From Legionella quinlivanii (GTDB lineage Bacteria > Pseudomonadota > Gammaproteobacteria > Legionellales > Legionellaceae): a stretch of 64,000 bases of DNA. Numbering within the stretch: position 1 is the stretch's first letter; every line of letters starts with the position of its first letter. The stretch spans positions 90,093 through 154,092 of the forward strand of contig NZ_MVJN01000010.1 in assembly GCF_003265995.1 (NCBI RefSeq), read 5' to 3'. The notes beneath the pieces were generated by a model. It saw only the letters and a program-made list of their open reading frames with translations, had not been told where the DNA came from and searched no databases. Both the position numbers and the translations under genes were made by a program. Below, piece after piece: positions 37,409 through 46,750 of this stretch.

Positions 37409-37638
37409 TAATGAAGCTCCGTTGTTTTTCATGCGGGTCAGTTTATAAAAGGACACTGAATTTTACCAGCCCTTACCATAACTTCATTTTCAGTGCCCTC
37501 AGTGTGGCTCAATCTGTCAGGTGCCTGCTTTATCTTTAGCTGTCATCATATTCACCAAAGGGCTTAATATTTTTTAATAAAGCAGTTAGACTATCGGCCA
37601 TTGTAATTCTTGTTTCTGCGATATTAAGGTGAGTAAGC

Positions 37639-38367
37639 TTGAATAATAAGGTACCTCAGCATATAGCTATCGTAATGGATGGCAATGGGCGATGGGCGCA
37701 GCAACGCGGCATGCATCGCGTTGAAGGGCACCGTGCTGGAGTAGATAGCGTCAAAACTGTAATTAAATGCTGCCTTGAAAAGGGGGTTTCGGTTTTAAGT
37801 CTGTTTGCCTTTAGCAGTGAGAACTGGTCACGTCCAGAGCCAGAGATTGAGTTTCTGATGCAATTATTTATGAATGCTCTGAATAAAGAGGTGAATGAAT
37901 TGCACCAGAACGGGATTCGCCTCAATTTTTTAGGTGACAGGGGATATTTGTCTGCCGCTTTATGCGAGGAGATGAAAAAAGCGGAAGAGCTAACCGCAAA
38001 CAATAGCAAATTGCTCCTGAATATCGCTGTTAATTATGGTGGGCGCTGGGATGTGGTTCAGGCAGTACAATCGATAGCAAGAGATGTTTCCTGTGGAAAA
38101 ATTAACCTGGAAGCCATTAATGAAGTTCTGGTCGCCGACTATCTGAATACCGGCAAAATTCCTGATCCTGATTTATTCATAAGAACCAGCGGCGAGCATC
38201 GAATCAGTAATTTTTTTCTTTGGCAGATAGCCTACACCGAGCTTTATTTTGCACCTGTTTCCTGGCCCGAATTTTCCAGTGTCGAATTTGAAAAAGCAAT
38301 TGAGAGCTTTAGCCAAAGGCAAAGACGCTACGGTAAAACCTCAGAACAAATCAGAGGGAGCGTCTAA
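37639..38367 (+). CDS. uppS: Undecaprenyl diphosphate synthase (cis-prenyltransferase)
   Basis: A 242-residue cytosolic enzyme that condenses eight isopentenyl diphosphates onto farnesyl diphosphate to make the lipid carrier for peptidoglycan and O-antigen. The P-loop-like [13 protein letters not shown] (catalytic Asp), [34 protein letters not shown] and [16 protein letters not shown] signatures are all present. It probably starts at TTG 37639, 5 bp after AGGTGAG. It overlaps cdsA by one base. The dxr gene that usually precedes it in Enterobacteria is absent here. Confidence 0.95.
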   Translation: MNNKVPQHIAIVMDGNGRWAQQRGMHRVEGHRAGVDSVKTVIKCCLEKGVSVLSLFAFSSENWSRPEPEIEFLMQLFMNALNKEVNELHQNGIRLNFLGDRGYLSAALCEEMKKAEELTANNSKLLLNIAVNYGGRWDVVQAVQSIARDVSCGKINLEAINEVLVADYLNTGKIPDPDLFIRTSGEHRISNFFLWQIAYTELYFAPVSWPEFSSVEFEKAIESFSQRQRRYGKTSEQIRGSV

Positions 38368-39155
38368 TGTTTATACAGCGTTTATTAACCATACTGGTAA
38401 TGGCTCCTCTGGTTTTACTGGGCATGTATTACGCGAATTACTGGTTTTTTGCTGCCGTTATCTTCTTGCTGGTACAGGCCTGTGGATTTGAATGGTTGCA
38501 ATTGGTACCAATTACCAGGTTTCCTTTGAAACTGGTATTTATGGCCAGTTTAATTGTTGCTTCCATTTTATGTTATTTTTTTTATGAAATCTGGCTTATT
38601 CCCGGGTTATTGGCCTGGCTGCTGGTTATCGCTGCCTTAGTCGGATTTCCTCGCTCGCAGGCTTATTGGGGAAAGCCGGGCATTATCGCATTTTCAGCTA
38701 TACTATTATTACCTTTGTTTGGCCAAAGCATGATTAATGTGTTTGCTCTTCCTCAGGGAAAAGCACTGGTCGTTTATCTTCTCCTGCTGATCTGGGGGGC
38801 GGATATCGGCGCATACATGGCTGGAAAGCAATGGGGACGACATAAATTAATTCCTGCAGTAAGTCCCGGTAAATCCTATGAGGGGCTCTGCGGAGGATTG
38901 GGTTTGGCTCTGGCAGTTGCAGTAGCAGGTTATTCTTATTTTAAACCAGACAGTGTGACCAGGTGGTTTCTAATGGCACTGTCCGTTATTCTCATTTCGC
39001 TGGTTGGCGATTTGATTATCAGTATGTTTAAAAGACGTGTACAGATTAAGGATACTGGCCACTTAATACCAGGACATGGCGGTATTCTGGATCGCCTGGA
39101 CAGTATGATTGCCGCAGCGCCATTTTTTTACGGTTGGTTCTGGATGTCTGGATAA
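38367..39155 (+). CDS. cdsA: Phosphatidate cytidylyltransferase (CDP-diacylglycerol synthase)
   Basis: A 262-residue polytopic inner-membrane enzyme that makes CDP-diacylglycerol from phosphatidate and CTP, feeding PssA and PgsA. Seven or eight hydrophobic helices are followed by the CdsA signature near the C-terminus: SLVGDLIISMFKRRVQIKD, then GHLIPGHGGILDRLDS. The middle has SPGKSYEGLCGGLG. Start codon and uppS stop share one base, so the genes are coupled. Confidence 0.94.
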   Translation: MFIQRLLTILVMAPLVLLGMYYANYWFFAAVIFLLVQACGFEWLQLVPITRFPLKLVFMASLIVASILCYFFYEIWLIPGLLAWLLVIAALVGFPRSQAYWGKPGIIAFSAILLLPLFGQSMINVFALPQGKALVVYLLLLIWGADIGAYMAGKQWGRHKLIPAVSPGKSYEGLCGGLGLALAVAVAGYSYFKPDSVTRWFLMALSVILISLVGDLIISMFKRRVQIKDTGHLIPGHGGILDRLDSMIAAAPFFYGWFWMSG

Positions 39156-39159
39156 TGCC

Positions 39160-40512
39160 ATGATATTAACGCTGCTTTATTTTTTTCTTGCTCTTTTTCT
39201 GCTGATAACCATTCACGAATTTGGTCACTTCTGGGTTGCCCGTTTGTGTGGGGTCAAAGTACTGCGTTTTTCCTTCGGTTTTGGAAAAGTGATTGCCAGA
39301 TGGCATGATCGAAAGGGTACGGAATACGCCTGGTCGCTCCTTCCTCTGGGGGGCTATGTCAAAATGCTCGATGAAAGTGAAGGAGAGGTTTCTCCCGAAG
39401 AAAAACATCTGGCGTTCAATAACAAGCCGGTTTGGCAGCGTATTGCTATTGTCGTTGCCGGCCCCGCTTTTAATTTACTATTTGCATTTGTCTGCTTGTG
39501 GCTTGTTCTAATCATCGGAATTAAATCGCTTGCTCCGATGATTGATGAAATTAAACCGGGAACTCCTGCTGCTCATGCCGGCCTGACTGCAAAACAAGAA
39601 ATCGTGGCTATGGAAGATCGAAAAATCAGCAGCTGGCGAGATTTTCAATATGCCTTCATGCCCCTGGTTGGAAGTGATGAGAAAGTATCCCTGACTGTAA
39701 AGTCAATGGTCAATGGTGAGCATAAAACGTTGTGGCTCTCCCTCAAAAACTGGGAAATCAATCCCAGGAAACCGGACCTGTTGGGTAGTCTTGGTATTGT
39801 GCCTTTTATACCCTCGATCCCACCCATAGTAGGTGAGGTGATGAGTGGCTCTCCTGCCGATCAGGCGGGTCTTCTGGTAGGGGATCGCATCGAAATGATG
39901 GATAAGCAGAAATTGAGCGACTGGTTGTTCCTGGTAGATTTTGTAAAAGAACATCCTAATCAGGTGATACATTTATCCGTACTTAGAAATGGAAAATTAC
40001 TGAAAGTTCCTGTGACAATTGGTGCAAAAGAAACCGATGGGCAAGTTTCCGGATTTTTAGGAGTTAAATCGGAAAAAGTAAATTGGCCAAATCAATGGCT
40101 GCGTCTGCAAAGAGAGGCTCCTCTTCCTGCTCTTAAAATTGCCATGCAGCAAACGGTCGAACTTACTGGGGCGACTTTTTCGCTAATCGGGCGCTTTGTA
40201 ACCGGACAGCTGGGATTAGATACTTTAAGCGGTCCCGTAGGAATTGCCCAGGGAGCAGGTGAGTCGGGTCGAAGCGGTATTGCCTATTACCTTTCTTTCC
40301 TGGCATTGGTCAGTATAAGCCTTGGAGTATTGAATCTTTTGCCAGTTCCTATGCTCGATGGCGGACATTTGCTGTTTTATTTGATCGAACTGATTAGACG
40401 AAAACCCTTGTCCGATGAATTTAGAACAATTGGTTTATATATCGGTTTAGCCTTTTTGGTAACATTAATGTTTTTAGCGTTAACTAATGATCTCTCCCGC
40501 CTGACAGGTTAA
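39160..40512 (+). CDS. rseP: Site-2 intramembrane zinc metalloprotease RseP
   Basis: A 450-residue inner-membrane protease that cuts anti-sigma factor RseA in the sigma-E envelope stress response and removes signal-peptide remnants. It has HEFGHFWVAR (zinc HExxH near residue 20) in the first helix, two periplasmic PDZ domains (about 110-290) and the LDG motif VPMLDGGHLLFY near the C-terminus. The ATG at 39160, 4 bp after the cdsA stop, gives the standard N-terminus MILTLLYFFLALFLL. Confidence 0.95.
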   Translation: MILTLLYFFLALFLLITIHEFGHFWVARLCGVKVLRFSFGFGKVIARWHDRKGTEYAWSLLPLGGYVKMLDESEGEVSPEEKHLAFNNKPVWQRIAIVVAGPAFNLLFAFVCLWLVLIIGIKSLAPMIDEIKPGTPAAHAGLTAKQEIVAMEDRKISSWRDFQYAFMPLVGSDEKVSLTVKSMVNGEHKTLWLSLKNWEINPRKPDLLGSLGIVPFIPSIPPIVGEVMSGSPADQAGLLVGDRIEMMDKQKLSDWLFLVDFVKEHPNQVIHLSVLRNGKLLKVPVTIGAKETDGQVSGFLGVKSEKVNWPNQWLRLQREAPLPALKIAMQQTVELTGATFSLIGRFVTGQLGLDTLSGPVGIAQGAGESGRSGIAYYLSFLALVSISLGVLNLLPVPMLDGGHLLFYLIELIRRKPLSDEFRTIGLYIGLAFLVTLMFLALTNDLSRLTG

Positions 40513-40685
40513 AATAGCCCCCTGTTTATGACAAGATCATATTAGTTGTAGCTCCTGCGGATAACAAGCAATCCTTGACAGGATAGATCAGTTCCGATAA
40601 AAGGGTGCAATTGTTTTTCTCCAAGCCTGCCGATAAAAAAAGATTGGTCGGCAAAATTTTAAGCAGTACTGGACGTAGAATAATA

Positions 40686-42998
40686 ATGAATAAAGTCAGT
40701 AAAAAATTAGTATTAGGTGTTTGTTGTTCCGCGATGCTTACGCTTTCGATACAACTGCATGCGGCCGGTGGGTTTATCGTAAGAGATATTAAGGTTGTTG
40801 GTTTACAGCGCGTGAGTGTAGGTACAGTACTCAATTATTTACCAGTACAGGTGGGCGAAGAAGTGGATGCTTCTTCTACTGGAGAAATTATTCGCGCTTT
40901 ATACGATACCGGGTTTTTTCAATCAGTATCACTGGAACGTCAGGGAAATACCCTGATTGTTAATGTGGTTGAGCGTGCCACTATCGGTTCGATTACCGTT
41001 ACTGGTAATTCCGAAATTCCCAGCGATAAAATGAAAGAACTGCTTAAGCAAATGGGATTGGCTAAGGGTAGAGTATTTCAACGTTCTTCATTAGAGCGAT
41101 TGGAAAAAGAATTAAAACAGGCTTACAACGGTCGCGGCAGATATAATGCCCGCATTGAATCCCAGGTTACCCAGCTGACTGAAAACCGCGTGGCCATCAA
41201 CGTGACGGTTTCTGAAGGACGGGTATCCCGTATTAAAGAAATTCGCTTTATTGGCAATCATGACTTTTCGGATAGTGAATTACTGTCTGAAATGTCGCTT
41301 TCCACCAGCAATCTCTTTACTTACTTTAGTAAAAAAGATCAGTACTCAAAGGCTGCGATGGATGCCTCTCTTGAATCTATTCGCTCCTTTTATCTGGATA
41401 GAGGATATCTCAAATTCAATGTGATCTCTTCCCAGGTATTGCTCTCGCCGGATAAAAAAGATGTCTACATCAATATTCACGTTGAAGAAGGCCCTCAATA
41501 CCGCTTCGCTGGCTATGCTTTGGCTGGTAAAACCATATTGCCGAAAGAGAAAATTGATGCTTTGGTTCAGGTGAAGCAGGGCGATGTGTTCTCACGAAAA
41601 AAAGTAACTGAAAGTATTTCGGCCATTGGTCTTGCACTGGGAGATATTGGCTATGGGTTTCCGGCCATCAATGCCGAGCCGCGCATTGATGAAAATGACA
41701 AAACGGTCTTTATTACCTTTGTGATTGAGCCTGGCCGTCATGTATACGTTCGCCGGATTAATTTTCATGGTAATACCAAAACCGGTGATTACGTATTAAG
41801 AAGCGTGATTCGCCAGAACGAAGGCGGCTTACTTTCCTTACATAATATTAAAGAATCTGAGCGACAACTAAGACTATTAAGTTATTTAAAAGATATCAAT
41901 ATCAAAACCAATCCTGTCCCGGGTACTAACAATCAGGTCGATCTGGATGTACAGATGGAGGAGGCTCCTTCAGCTGAGGCGACTGCTTCCCTGGGTTATG
42001 GTACTAATGGTCCGCAATTTAATGCCTCGGTGAATCAGCATAACTTTATGGGAACTGGGCGCTCAGTAGGTTTTTCATTTAATGCAAGTTATTACGGCCA
42101 GGATTATAACCTGAGCTACTACAACCCATTCTATACCAATACCGGTGTCGGCCGTGGAGTTAATATTTACTATCAGACAGTTGACCCCGGCAAACTCGAT
42201 ATTAGTGCCTACACCTCAGATCGTGTAGGAGGAGATATCAATTATAATGTGCTGCTGAGTGAAAACAGCAGTGTGCAGTTTGGCTATGGTTTCCAGAATT
42301 TATTTATTAAATCGGTGGGTACTTCTCAGCAGATCCAGAACTTTGTCAATATCTACGGACGAAGCTTCAATGAGATTCGCCTGACTTCGGGCTGGAGCCG
42401 TAATACCTATGATCAGATGCCCTATCCGACGCGAGGGATGAATCAACAGGCCAGTTTGCTGTTTGCTTTGCCTGCGACTTCAGATTCTCTTAACTATTAC
42501 AAAACCTCTTACTCGGCACATTGGTATTACCCTTTAACACATGGCTTTATCTTCTCACTGTTAGGAAATGTTGCTTACGGAAACGGGTTTAACAACCAGG
42601 GCCTGCCGTTTTTTGAAAACTATTACGCAGGGGGTATTGCCCAGCCTGGACAGGTACGCGGTTATCAGACCTATACGTTAGGGCCCAGAGACAGCGTTGG
42701 TAACTCGATGGGAGCGAACTTCCTGGTCAATGGCAGTGCCGGTATTGCATTGCCTTATCCTTTAAGCCGTGACAATATCCGAACAATGGCTTTTGTTGAT
42801 GCCGGTAATGTGTTTGTTCGTGGCACCCCATTAGCGCTGGCTGGCTGGGGGGATGGTCCAATGCGTTATTCAGCAGGTCTTTCTGTAGAATGGCGTTCAC
42901 CTTTTGGCCCATTAGCCTTTAGCATTGCGAAACCCTTGAATATGCAGCCTGGTGACGAACAGCAGTTCTTCCAGTTCTCACTGACCTCCGGATTTTAA
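40686..42998 (+). CDS. bamA: Outer membrane protein assembly factor BamA
   Basis: A 770-residue Omp85 protein: a signal peptide (LVLGVCCSAMLTLSIQLHAA), five POTRA domains (about 28-425, first one FIVRDIKVVGLQRVSVGTVL) and a 16-stranded barrel with the VRGYQ-type conserved loop (GQVRGYQTYTLGP). It ends in the C-terminal Phe motif FQFSLTSGF. It inserts beta-barrel proteins into the outer membrane. The ATG at 40686 places the signal peptide correctly; the frame remains open upstream. It lies between rseP and skp as in most gammaproteobacteria. Confidence 0.96.
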   Translation: MNKVSKKLVLGVCCSAMLTLSIQLHAAGGFIVRDIKVVGLQRVSVGTVLNYLPVQVGEEVDASSTGEIIRALYDTGFFQSVSLERQGNTLIVNVVERATIGSITVTGNSEIPSDKMKELLKQMGLAKGRVFQRSSLERLEKELKQAYNGRGRYNARIESQVTQLTENRVAINVTVSEGRVSRIKEIRFIGNHDFSDSELLSEMSLSTSNLFTYFSKKDQYSKAAMDASLESIRSFYLDRGYLKFNVISSQVLLSPDKKDVYINIHVEEGPQYRFAGYALAGKTILPKEKIDALVQVKQGDVFSRKKVTESISAIGLALGDIGYGFPAINAEPRIDENDKTVFITFVIEPGRHVYVRRINFHGNTKTGDYVLRSVIRQNEGGLLSLHNIKESERQLRLLSYLKDINIKTNPVPGTNNQVDLDVQMEEAPSAEATASLGYGTNGPQFNASVNQHNFMGTGRSVGFSFNASYYGQDYNLSYYNPFYTNTGVGRGVNIYYQTVDPGKLDISAYTSDRVGGDINYNVLLSENSSVQFGYGFQNLFIKSVGTSQQIQNFVNIYGRSFNEIRLTSGWSRNTYDQMPYPTRGMNQQASLLFALPATSDSLNYYKTSYSAHWYYPLTHGFIFSLLGNVAYGNGFNNQGLPFFENYYAGGIAQPGQVRGYQTYTLGPRDSVGNSMGANFLVNGSAGIALPYPLSRDNIRTMAFVDAGNVFVRGTPLALAGWGDGPMRYSAGLSVEWRSPFGPLAFSIAKPLNMQPGDEQQFFQFSLTSGF

Positions 42999-43053
42999 CC
43001 TTTCGTCAGCGTACCGCGCTTTATGCGCGGTATCTGCTTATCTCCCCTAGGTC

Positions 43054-43198
43054 CACTGCCATTAAGTTAAGGAATTATGTCCTTCCCGCGAAGGCGGGAA
43101 TCCACTCCTAAACTGGCATTATAGCTAGCTCATAGATGGATCCCCGCCTTCGCGGGGAAGACAATTTAATATACAACTGAGCTAACTTAATGGCGGTG
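43054..43198. repeat. MITE-like palindromic element, family A copy 2, between bamA and skp
   Basis: 145 bp with left terminus CACTGCCATTAAGTTAAG and right terminus CTAACTTAATGGCGGTG (its near inverted complement). The interior is the palindrome CTTCCCGCGAAGGCGGGAAT / CCCCGCCTTCGCGGGGAAG, related to family C. CCCTAGG stands on both sides at slightly shifted positions (CTCCCCTAGGTC on the left, CTCCCTAGGCC on the right), which may be a decayed target-site duplication. It fills part of the 356-bp gap, where a short GC-rich hairpin near 43011 is the only other feature. Confidence 0.8.
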
Positions 43199-43354
43199 CT
43201 CCCTAGGCCCGGCGGCTTGTTCTCAGGAGCCCATTTTTTTAGATTGGTTATACCCTCGACAGGCCTAAATTTTTTATCAGAGATATTGATTCCCTTTATC
43301 GCAAGTGTTATGAATTTGTGCTAGCATTTGTGGCTTTGAAATCAGGAGAAAAAC

Positions 43355-43855
43355 ATGAAGCGTGTAAGCGGGTTATTTATTGCATTGTTGTTTAGCTTGG
43401 GTATGACTAACGCGTTTGCCGACTGGTCAAAAATTGGTGTGGTTGATTTGCAAAAAATCATGCAAACTTCCAGTCAGATGAAAGCCATTCAGCAAAAACT
43501 GGAAAAAGAATTCAAGCCAAGACGTGACAAACTGGTTGCTATGGAAGAAAGTCTGAAAAAAGACATGGAAAAGTTTAAACGCGACAGCACTGTTTTGAGC
43601 CAGACCCAGAAAAAAGATATGGAGAAAAAAATTGTTTCTCAGCAACAAACTTTTGAAAGGGAAGGTCAGCAATACCAGCAGGAATTAAGTACTGCTCATA
43701 ATGAAGCTATGGAAGAGTTATACGGTAAAATCCGTAAAGCAATAAGTAAAGTAGCTGAAAATGAAAAGTATGATTTGATTCTGCAAAAAGATGCGACTCC
43801 ATTTAGCATCGACAAACTGGATATTACTGATCAGGTTCTGAAGCAAATCAACTGA
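43355..43855 (+). CDS. skp: Periplasmic chaperone Skp (OmpH family)
   Basis: A 166-residue periplasmic protein with the signal peptide MKRVSGLFIALLFSLGMTNA. IGVVDLQKIMQTSSQ follows, then a long coiled coil (about 40-130, rich in Lys, Glu and Gln) that forms the tentacles, and a C-terminal YDLILQKDATPF. It carries unfolded outer-membrane proteins to BamA. An AGGAGAAAAAC sequence precedes the ATG. lpxD starts 3 bp after its stop. Confidence 0.93.
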   Translation: MKRVSGLFIALLFSLGMTNAFADWSKIGVVDLQKIMQTSSQMKAIQQKLEKEFKPRRDKLVAMEESLKKDMEKFKRDSTVLSQTQKKDMEKKIVSQQQTFEREGQQYQQELSTAHNEAMEELYGKIRKAISKVAENEKYDLILQKDATPFSIDKLDITDQVLKQIN

Positions 43856-43858
43856 TTC

Positions 43859-44890
43859 GTGAAACCTTTTTATACCTTAGCCTTTCTGGCTGATTACCTG
43901 GATGGAGCAATTGGCGGTAACCCCGACTTGTCCATCCAGGGATTTTCCTCTCTTGTCAGGGCTAACTCCTCTGAACTCGCTTACTATGATCGCCACCTGC
44001 CCTTGCAGATGTTAAAAAATACTCAGGCGGGCGCTGTATTGTTAGCATCACGTGATGTATCCGATTCTCCTGTCAGCACTATTGCGGTCTCTGATCCCTT
44101 GGCTGCTGCACAAGCCATAAACGCTTTATTTGCACAGTCAAAGGAAGTCCCTTTGGCTGCAATTCATCCGCATGCGGTAATACATGCCTCTGTCACGCTT
44201 GCTGAACAAGTTTCAATTGAAGCAAATAGTCATATTGCTGAGAATGTTAAACTGGGTCAAAATGTCCATATTGGTGCTAATTGTTCCATTGCCTCCGATG
44301 TAGTCATTGGTGAAAATACTCGAATAGCGAATAATGTGAGTTTGGAGCAGGGCGTCATTATTGGGTCGCATTGCATGATCGATAGTGGTGCAGTGATAGG
44401 TGCTGAGCCATTTCATGGTTATAAAGTCAAAGGACGATGGTCAGCTTTATCTGCAGCAGGCTCAGTAGTAATAAGTGATGAGGTTACTATTGGAGCAAAT
44501 ACTGTAATTGTCAGAGGGATCGTTGGAGATACCTGGCTTGGCAGTGGAGTGCAAATAGATAATTTGGTTCAAATCGCACATGATGTTACCATAGGCCGGC
44601 ATACTGCAATTGCTGCCGGCACTGTGATTGGTGCATTTACCCAAATTGGTTCTCATTGTATCCTTGGCGGGGCATGCAGCGTAGCGGCTAATCTTCATTT
44701 GGGAGATGACCTGGTAGTAACCGGTATGTCAACGGTGAACAAGTCATTAAGCAAGCCGGGAATTTATTCGTCGGGCACAATGGTTAGTGAGCATCATCGG
44801 TGGCGGCGTAATGCGGCACGATTTAAACGTCTTGACGATTATATCTTACGGCTTATTAGATTAGAAAAAGATCGGTTGAGAGAAGATTGA
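43859..44890 (+). CDS. lpxD: UDP-3-O-(3-hydroxyacyl)glucosamine N-acyltransferase
   Basis: A 343-residue left-handed beta-helix acyltransferase for the third step of lipid A synthesis. The N-terminal uridine-binding domain (PDLSIQGFSSLVRANSSELA) is followed by many hexapeptide repeats (about 100-280), the catalytic-His region QIAHDVTIGRHTAIAA, and a C-terminal helix (RLIRLEKDRLRED). The start is GTG 43859, directly after skp; no strong Shine-Dalgarno is seen, consistent with translational coupling. Confidence 0.93.
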   Translation: MKPFYTLAFLADYLDGAIGGNPDLSIQGFSSLVRANSSELAYYDRHLPLQMLKNTQAGAVLLASRDVSDSPVSTIAVSDPLAAAQAINALFAQSKEVPLAAIHPHAVIHASVTLAEQVSIEANSHIAENVKLGQNVHIGANCSIASDVVIGENTRIANNVSLEQGVIIGSHCMIDSGAVIGAEPFHGYKVKGRWSALSAAGSVVISDEVTIGANTVIVRGIVGDTWLGSGVQIDNLVQIAHDVTIGRHTAIAAGTVIGAFTQIGSHCILGGACSVAANLHLGDDLVVTGMSTVNKSLSKPGIYSSGTMVSEHHRWRRNAARFKRLDDYILRLIRLEKDRLRED

Positions 44891-44957
44891 ACTCGTTTCA
44901 GTCGATTAGGCGAAAACGTTTCAATTGAAGGCATTATCAAAGATTGAGAGATATTAC

Positions 44958-45410
44958 ATGAGTGAGGCCATAGATATACCAAAAATTCTTGAGCTTATAC
45001 CGCATCGGTATCCGTTTATCCTGGTGGATAGAGTGCATGAGTATAAGTCCTTGGATTATTTGATTGCAATTAAAAACGTTACCATTAATGAACCATTCTT
45101 TATGGGACATTTCCCGGGTAATCCTATCATGCCGGGTGTGTTAATGTTGGAAGCTTTAGCTCAGGCTAGCGCAATTTTATCCAACCTTTCACGGCGTCCC
45201 AAAGAGGGACATGAGTTTATTTATTTTTTTGCCGGAATTGATAACGCAAAGTTTAAACAGATAGTGACTCCGGGCGATCAACTTCGTTTGGAAGTAAAAC
45301 TGGTAGGGCAAAAACGAGATTTTTGGCGTATGCATGGCGAGGCATTTGTCGGCGACAAACTGGCCTGCTCCGCTGATTTAATGAGTGCAGCGAAGGAAGT
45401 GAAAAAGTGA
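44958..45410 (+). CDS. fabZ: 3-hydroxyacyl-[ACP] dehydratase FabZ
   Basis: A 150-residue hot-dog-fold dehydratase of fatty-acid synthesis. [17 protein letters not shown] at the start and the active-site segment [20 protein letters not shown] carry the catalytic His and Glu. The ATG at 44958, after GAGAG, gives the standard start MSEAIDIPK; a longer frame from 44925 is not supported. The stop overlaps lpxA by 4 bp. Confidence 0.95.
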   Translation: MSEAIDIPKILELIPHRYPFILVDRVHEYKSLDYLIAIKNVTINEPFFMGHFPGNPIMPGVLMLEALAQASAILSNLSRRPKEGHEFIYFFAGIDNAKFKQIVTPGDQLRLEVKLVGQKRDFWRMHGEAFVGDKLACSADLMSAAKEVKK

Positions 45411-46177
45411 TAGATGAAGGTGCAATTATTCACCCCTCGGCCAAATTGGCGAGTGGGGTTTCTGTAGGTCCTGGCAGTATTATTGGAGCCGATGTTGAAA
45501 TAGGCGAAGGTACATGGATTGGGCCTCATGTGGTAATTCAAGGACCGACTACTATTGGAAAAAACAACAAAATTTTTCAGTTTGCTTCCGTAGGTGACGA
45601 GCCACAGGATATTACTTATAAGGGAGAGCCGACTCGTCTGGAGATTGGTGATGATAATGTAATCCGCGAATACTGTATGATTAGCCGCGGAACTGTGAAA
45701 GGAGGCGGTGTCACACGTATTGGCAATGGCAATTTCCTGATGGCCTATTCCCATATCGGCCATGACTGTATGATTGGTAATCAGATTATTATGGTCAACT
45801 ATGCAGCGCTTTCTGGCCATGTGACCGTTCATGATTATGCCATCATTGGTCCTTATGCAGCAGTTCATCAGTTCTGCCAGGTCGGTGCTTATGCCTTCAT
45901 CGCAAGAGCTACCTATGTGACCAAAGATGTATTGCCTTATGTGATGATTGCCGGACATACGACCTCTGCTTGTGGAATTAATACGGTCGGATTGCGTCGG
46001 CGCGGTTTTTCATCCAATGCGATTGATGGTTTGCGGCGAGCCTATAAAATTATTTTCCGTAAAGGATTAACAGTGCAGCAAGCGGTAGCCGAGTTGGAAC
46101 AAATGCAGGTTGATTGTCCTGAGGTGATACCAATGATTGATGCTTTAAACGAATCATCGCGAGGTATTGTCAGATAG
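45407..46177 (+). CDS. lpxA: UDP-N-acetylglucosamine acyltransferase
   Basis: A 256-residue beta-helix enzyme for the first step of lipid A synthesis. It begins at GTG ([13 protein letters not shown]) and shows hexapeptide repeats over residues 1-180. YSHIGHDCMIG and NYAALSGHVTVHDYAIIG cover the catalytic-His region; GLRRRGFSSNAIDGLRRAYK opens the C-terminal helical part. GTGA overlap with fabZ shows coupling. lpxB does not follow; the gene is the last of the envelope cluster here. Confidence 0.95.
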   Translation: MIDEGAIIHPSAKLASGVSVGPGSIIGADVEIGEGTWIGPHVVIQGPTTIGKNNKIFQFASVGDEPQDITYKGEPTRLEIGDDNVIREYCMISRGTVKGGGVTRIGNGNFLMAYSHIGHDCMIGNQIIMVNYAALSGHVTVHDYAIIGPYAAVHQFCQVGAYAFIARATYVTKDVLPYVMIAGHTTSACGINTVGLRRRGFSSNAIDGLRRAYKIIFRKGLTVQQAVAELEQMQVDCPEVIPMIDALNESSRGIVR

Positions 46178-46200
46178 TAGGCCTGGCAACTTTAGAGAAG

Positions 46201-46310
46201 ATCCCCTCTCTCTAGCTCTCTCCCCTGGGGAGAGAGGACTTTAAGACAGATTCAATTTAAAGAAAAAATCCCCTCTCCCAAGCTGGGAGAGGGTTAGGGA
46301 GAGGGTTGAT
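46201..46310. repeat. CT/AG-rich palindromic repeat
   Basis: Two hairpins, CTCTCTCCCCTGGGGAGAGAG (46217-46237; two central bases unpaired) and CCCTCTCCC-AAGCT-GGGAGAGGG (46271-46293), whose outer arms ATCCCCTCTC and GAGAGGGTTGAT are also complementary. A compound palindrome downstream of lpxA that may also mark its transcript end. Confidence 0.65.
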
Positions 46311-46363
46311 TCTTCTGAGCGAATAGTCTGCTCTTTAAATGGATTTTAATAATCAGGTGAAAT

Positions 46364-46750
46364 ATGTGGTCAGTCATATTGGTTGCTGCAGGCGGTGGAT
46401 TAGGCGCTGTTTCGCGTTTGGGAACAAGCCTTTTGGCTCTGAAACTATGGGGGCCCCGTTTTCCTTATGGTACATTAATTGTTAACAGTTTCGGCTCCTT
46501 TCTGGCTGGCTTTTTAATGATTTTGCTGTTGGAGCGATTTGCTGTCAGCGACTACTGGCGCTTGTTCTTTATGGTAGGCTTTCTCGGTGGCTTTACCACT
46601 TTTTCCAGTTTTTCATGGGAAACCTGGATGCTCTATCAGGACAGCCAATATTGGATCGCCTGTTTGAATGTGGTATTGAATAATTTCCTGGCTTTAGGAT
46701 TGGCTTTTCTTGGTATGCATTTGGGACGCTGGCTTGGAGGAATATATTGA
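46364..46750 (+). CDS. crcB: Fluoride ion channel CrcB/Fluc
   Basis: A 128-residue inner-membrane channel that lets fluoride out. Four hydrophobic helices, with GGGLGAVSRLGTS at the start, the conserved YGTLIVNSFGSFLAGFL in helix 2 and GFLGGFTTFSSFSWET in helix 3 (the phenylalanine box). It shares one base with the following DUF190 gene. No fluoride riboswitch is visible upstream; that gap holds only the CT-rich palindrome. Confidence 0.93.
   Translation: MWSVILVAAGGGLGAVSRLGTSLLALKLWGPRFPYGTLIVNSFGSFLAGFLMILLLERFAVSDYWRLFFMVGFLGGFTTFSSFSWETWMLYQDSQYWIACLNVVLNNFLALGLAFLGMHLGRWLGGIY

Noticed and set aside
45278..45958. 226-codon minus-strand frame across fabZ and lpxA
   Set aside because: A long antisense shadow of the two hexapeptide/hot-dog genes, without a ribosome-binding site or family pattern.
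46178..46363. Fluoride riboswitch upstream of crcB
   Set aside because: I found only a CT-rich palindrome; the conserved riboswitch core was not visible.
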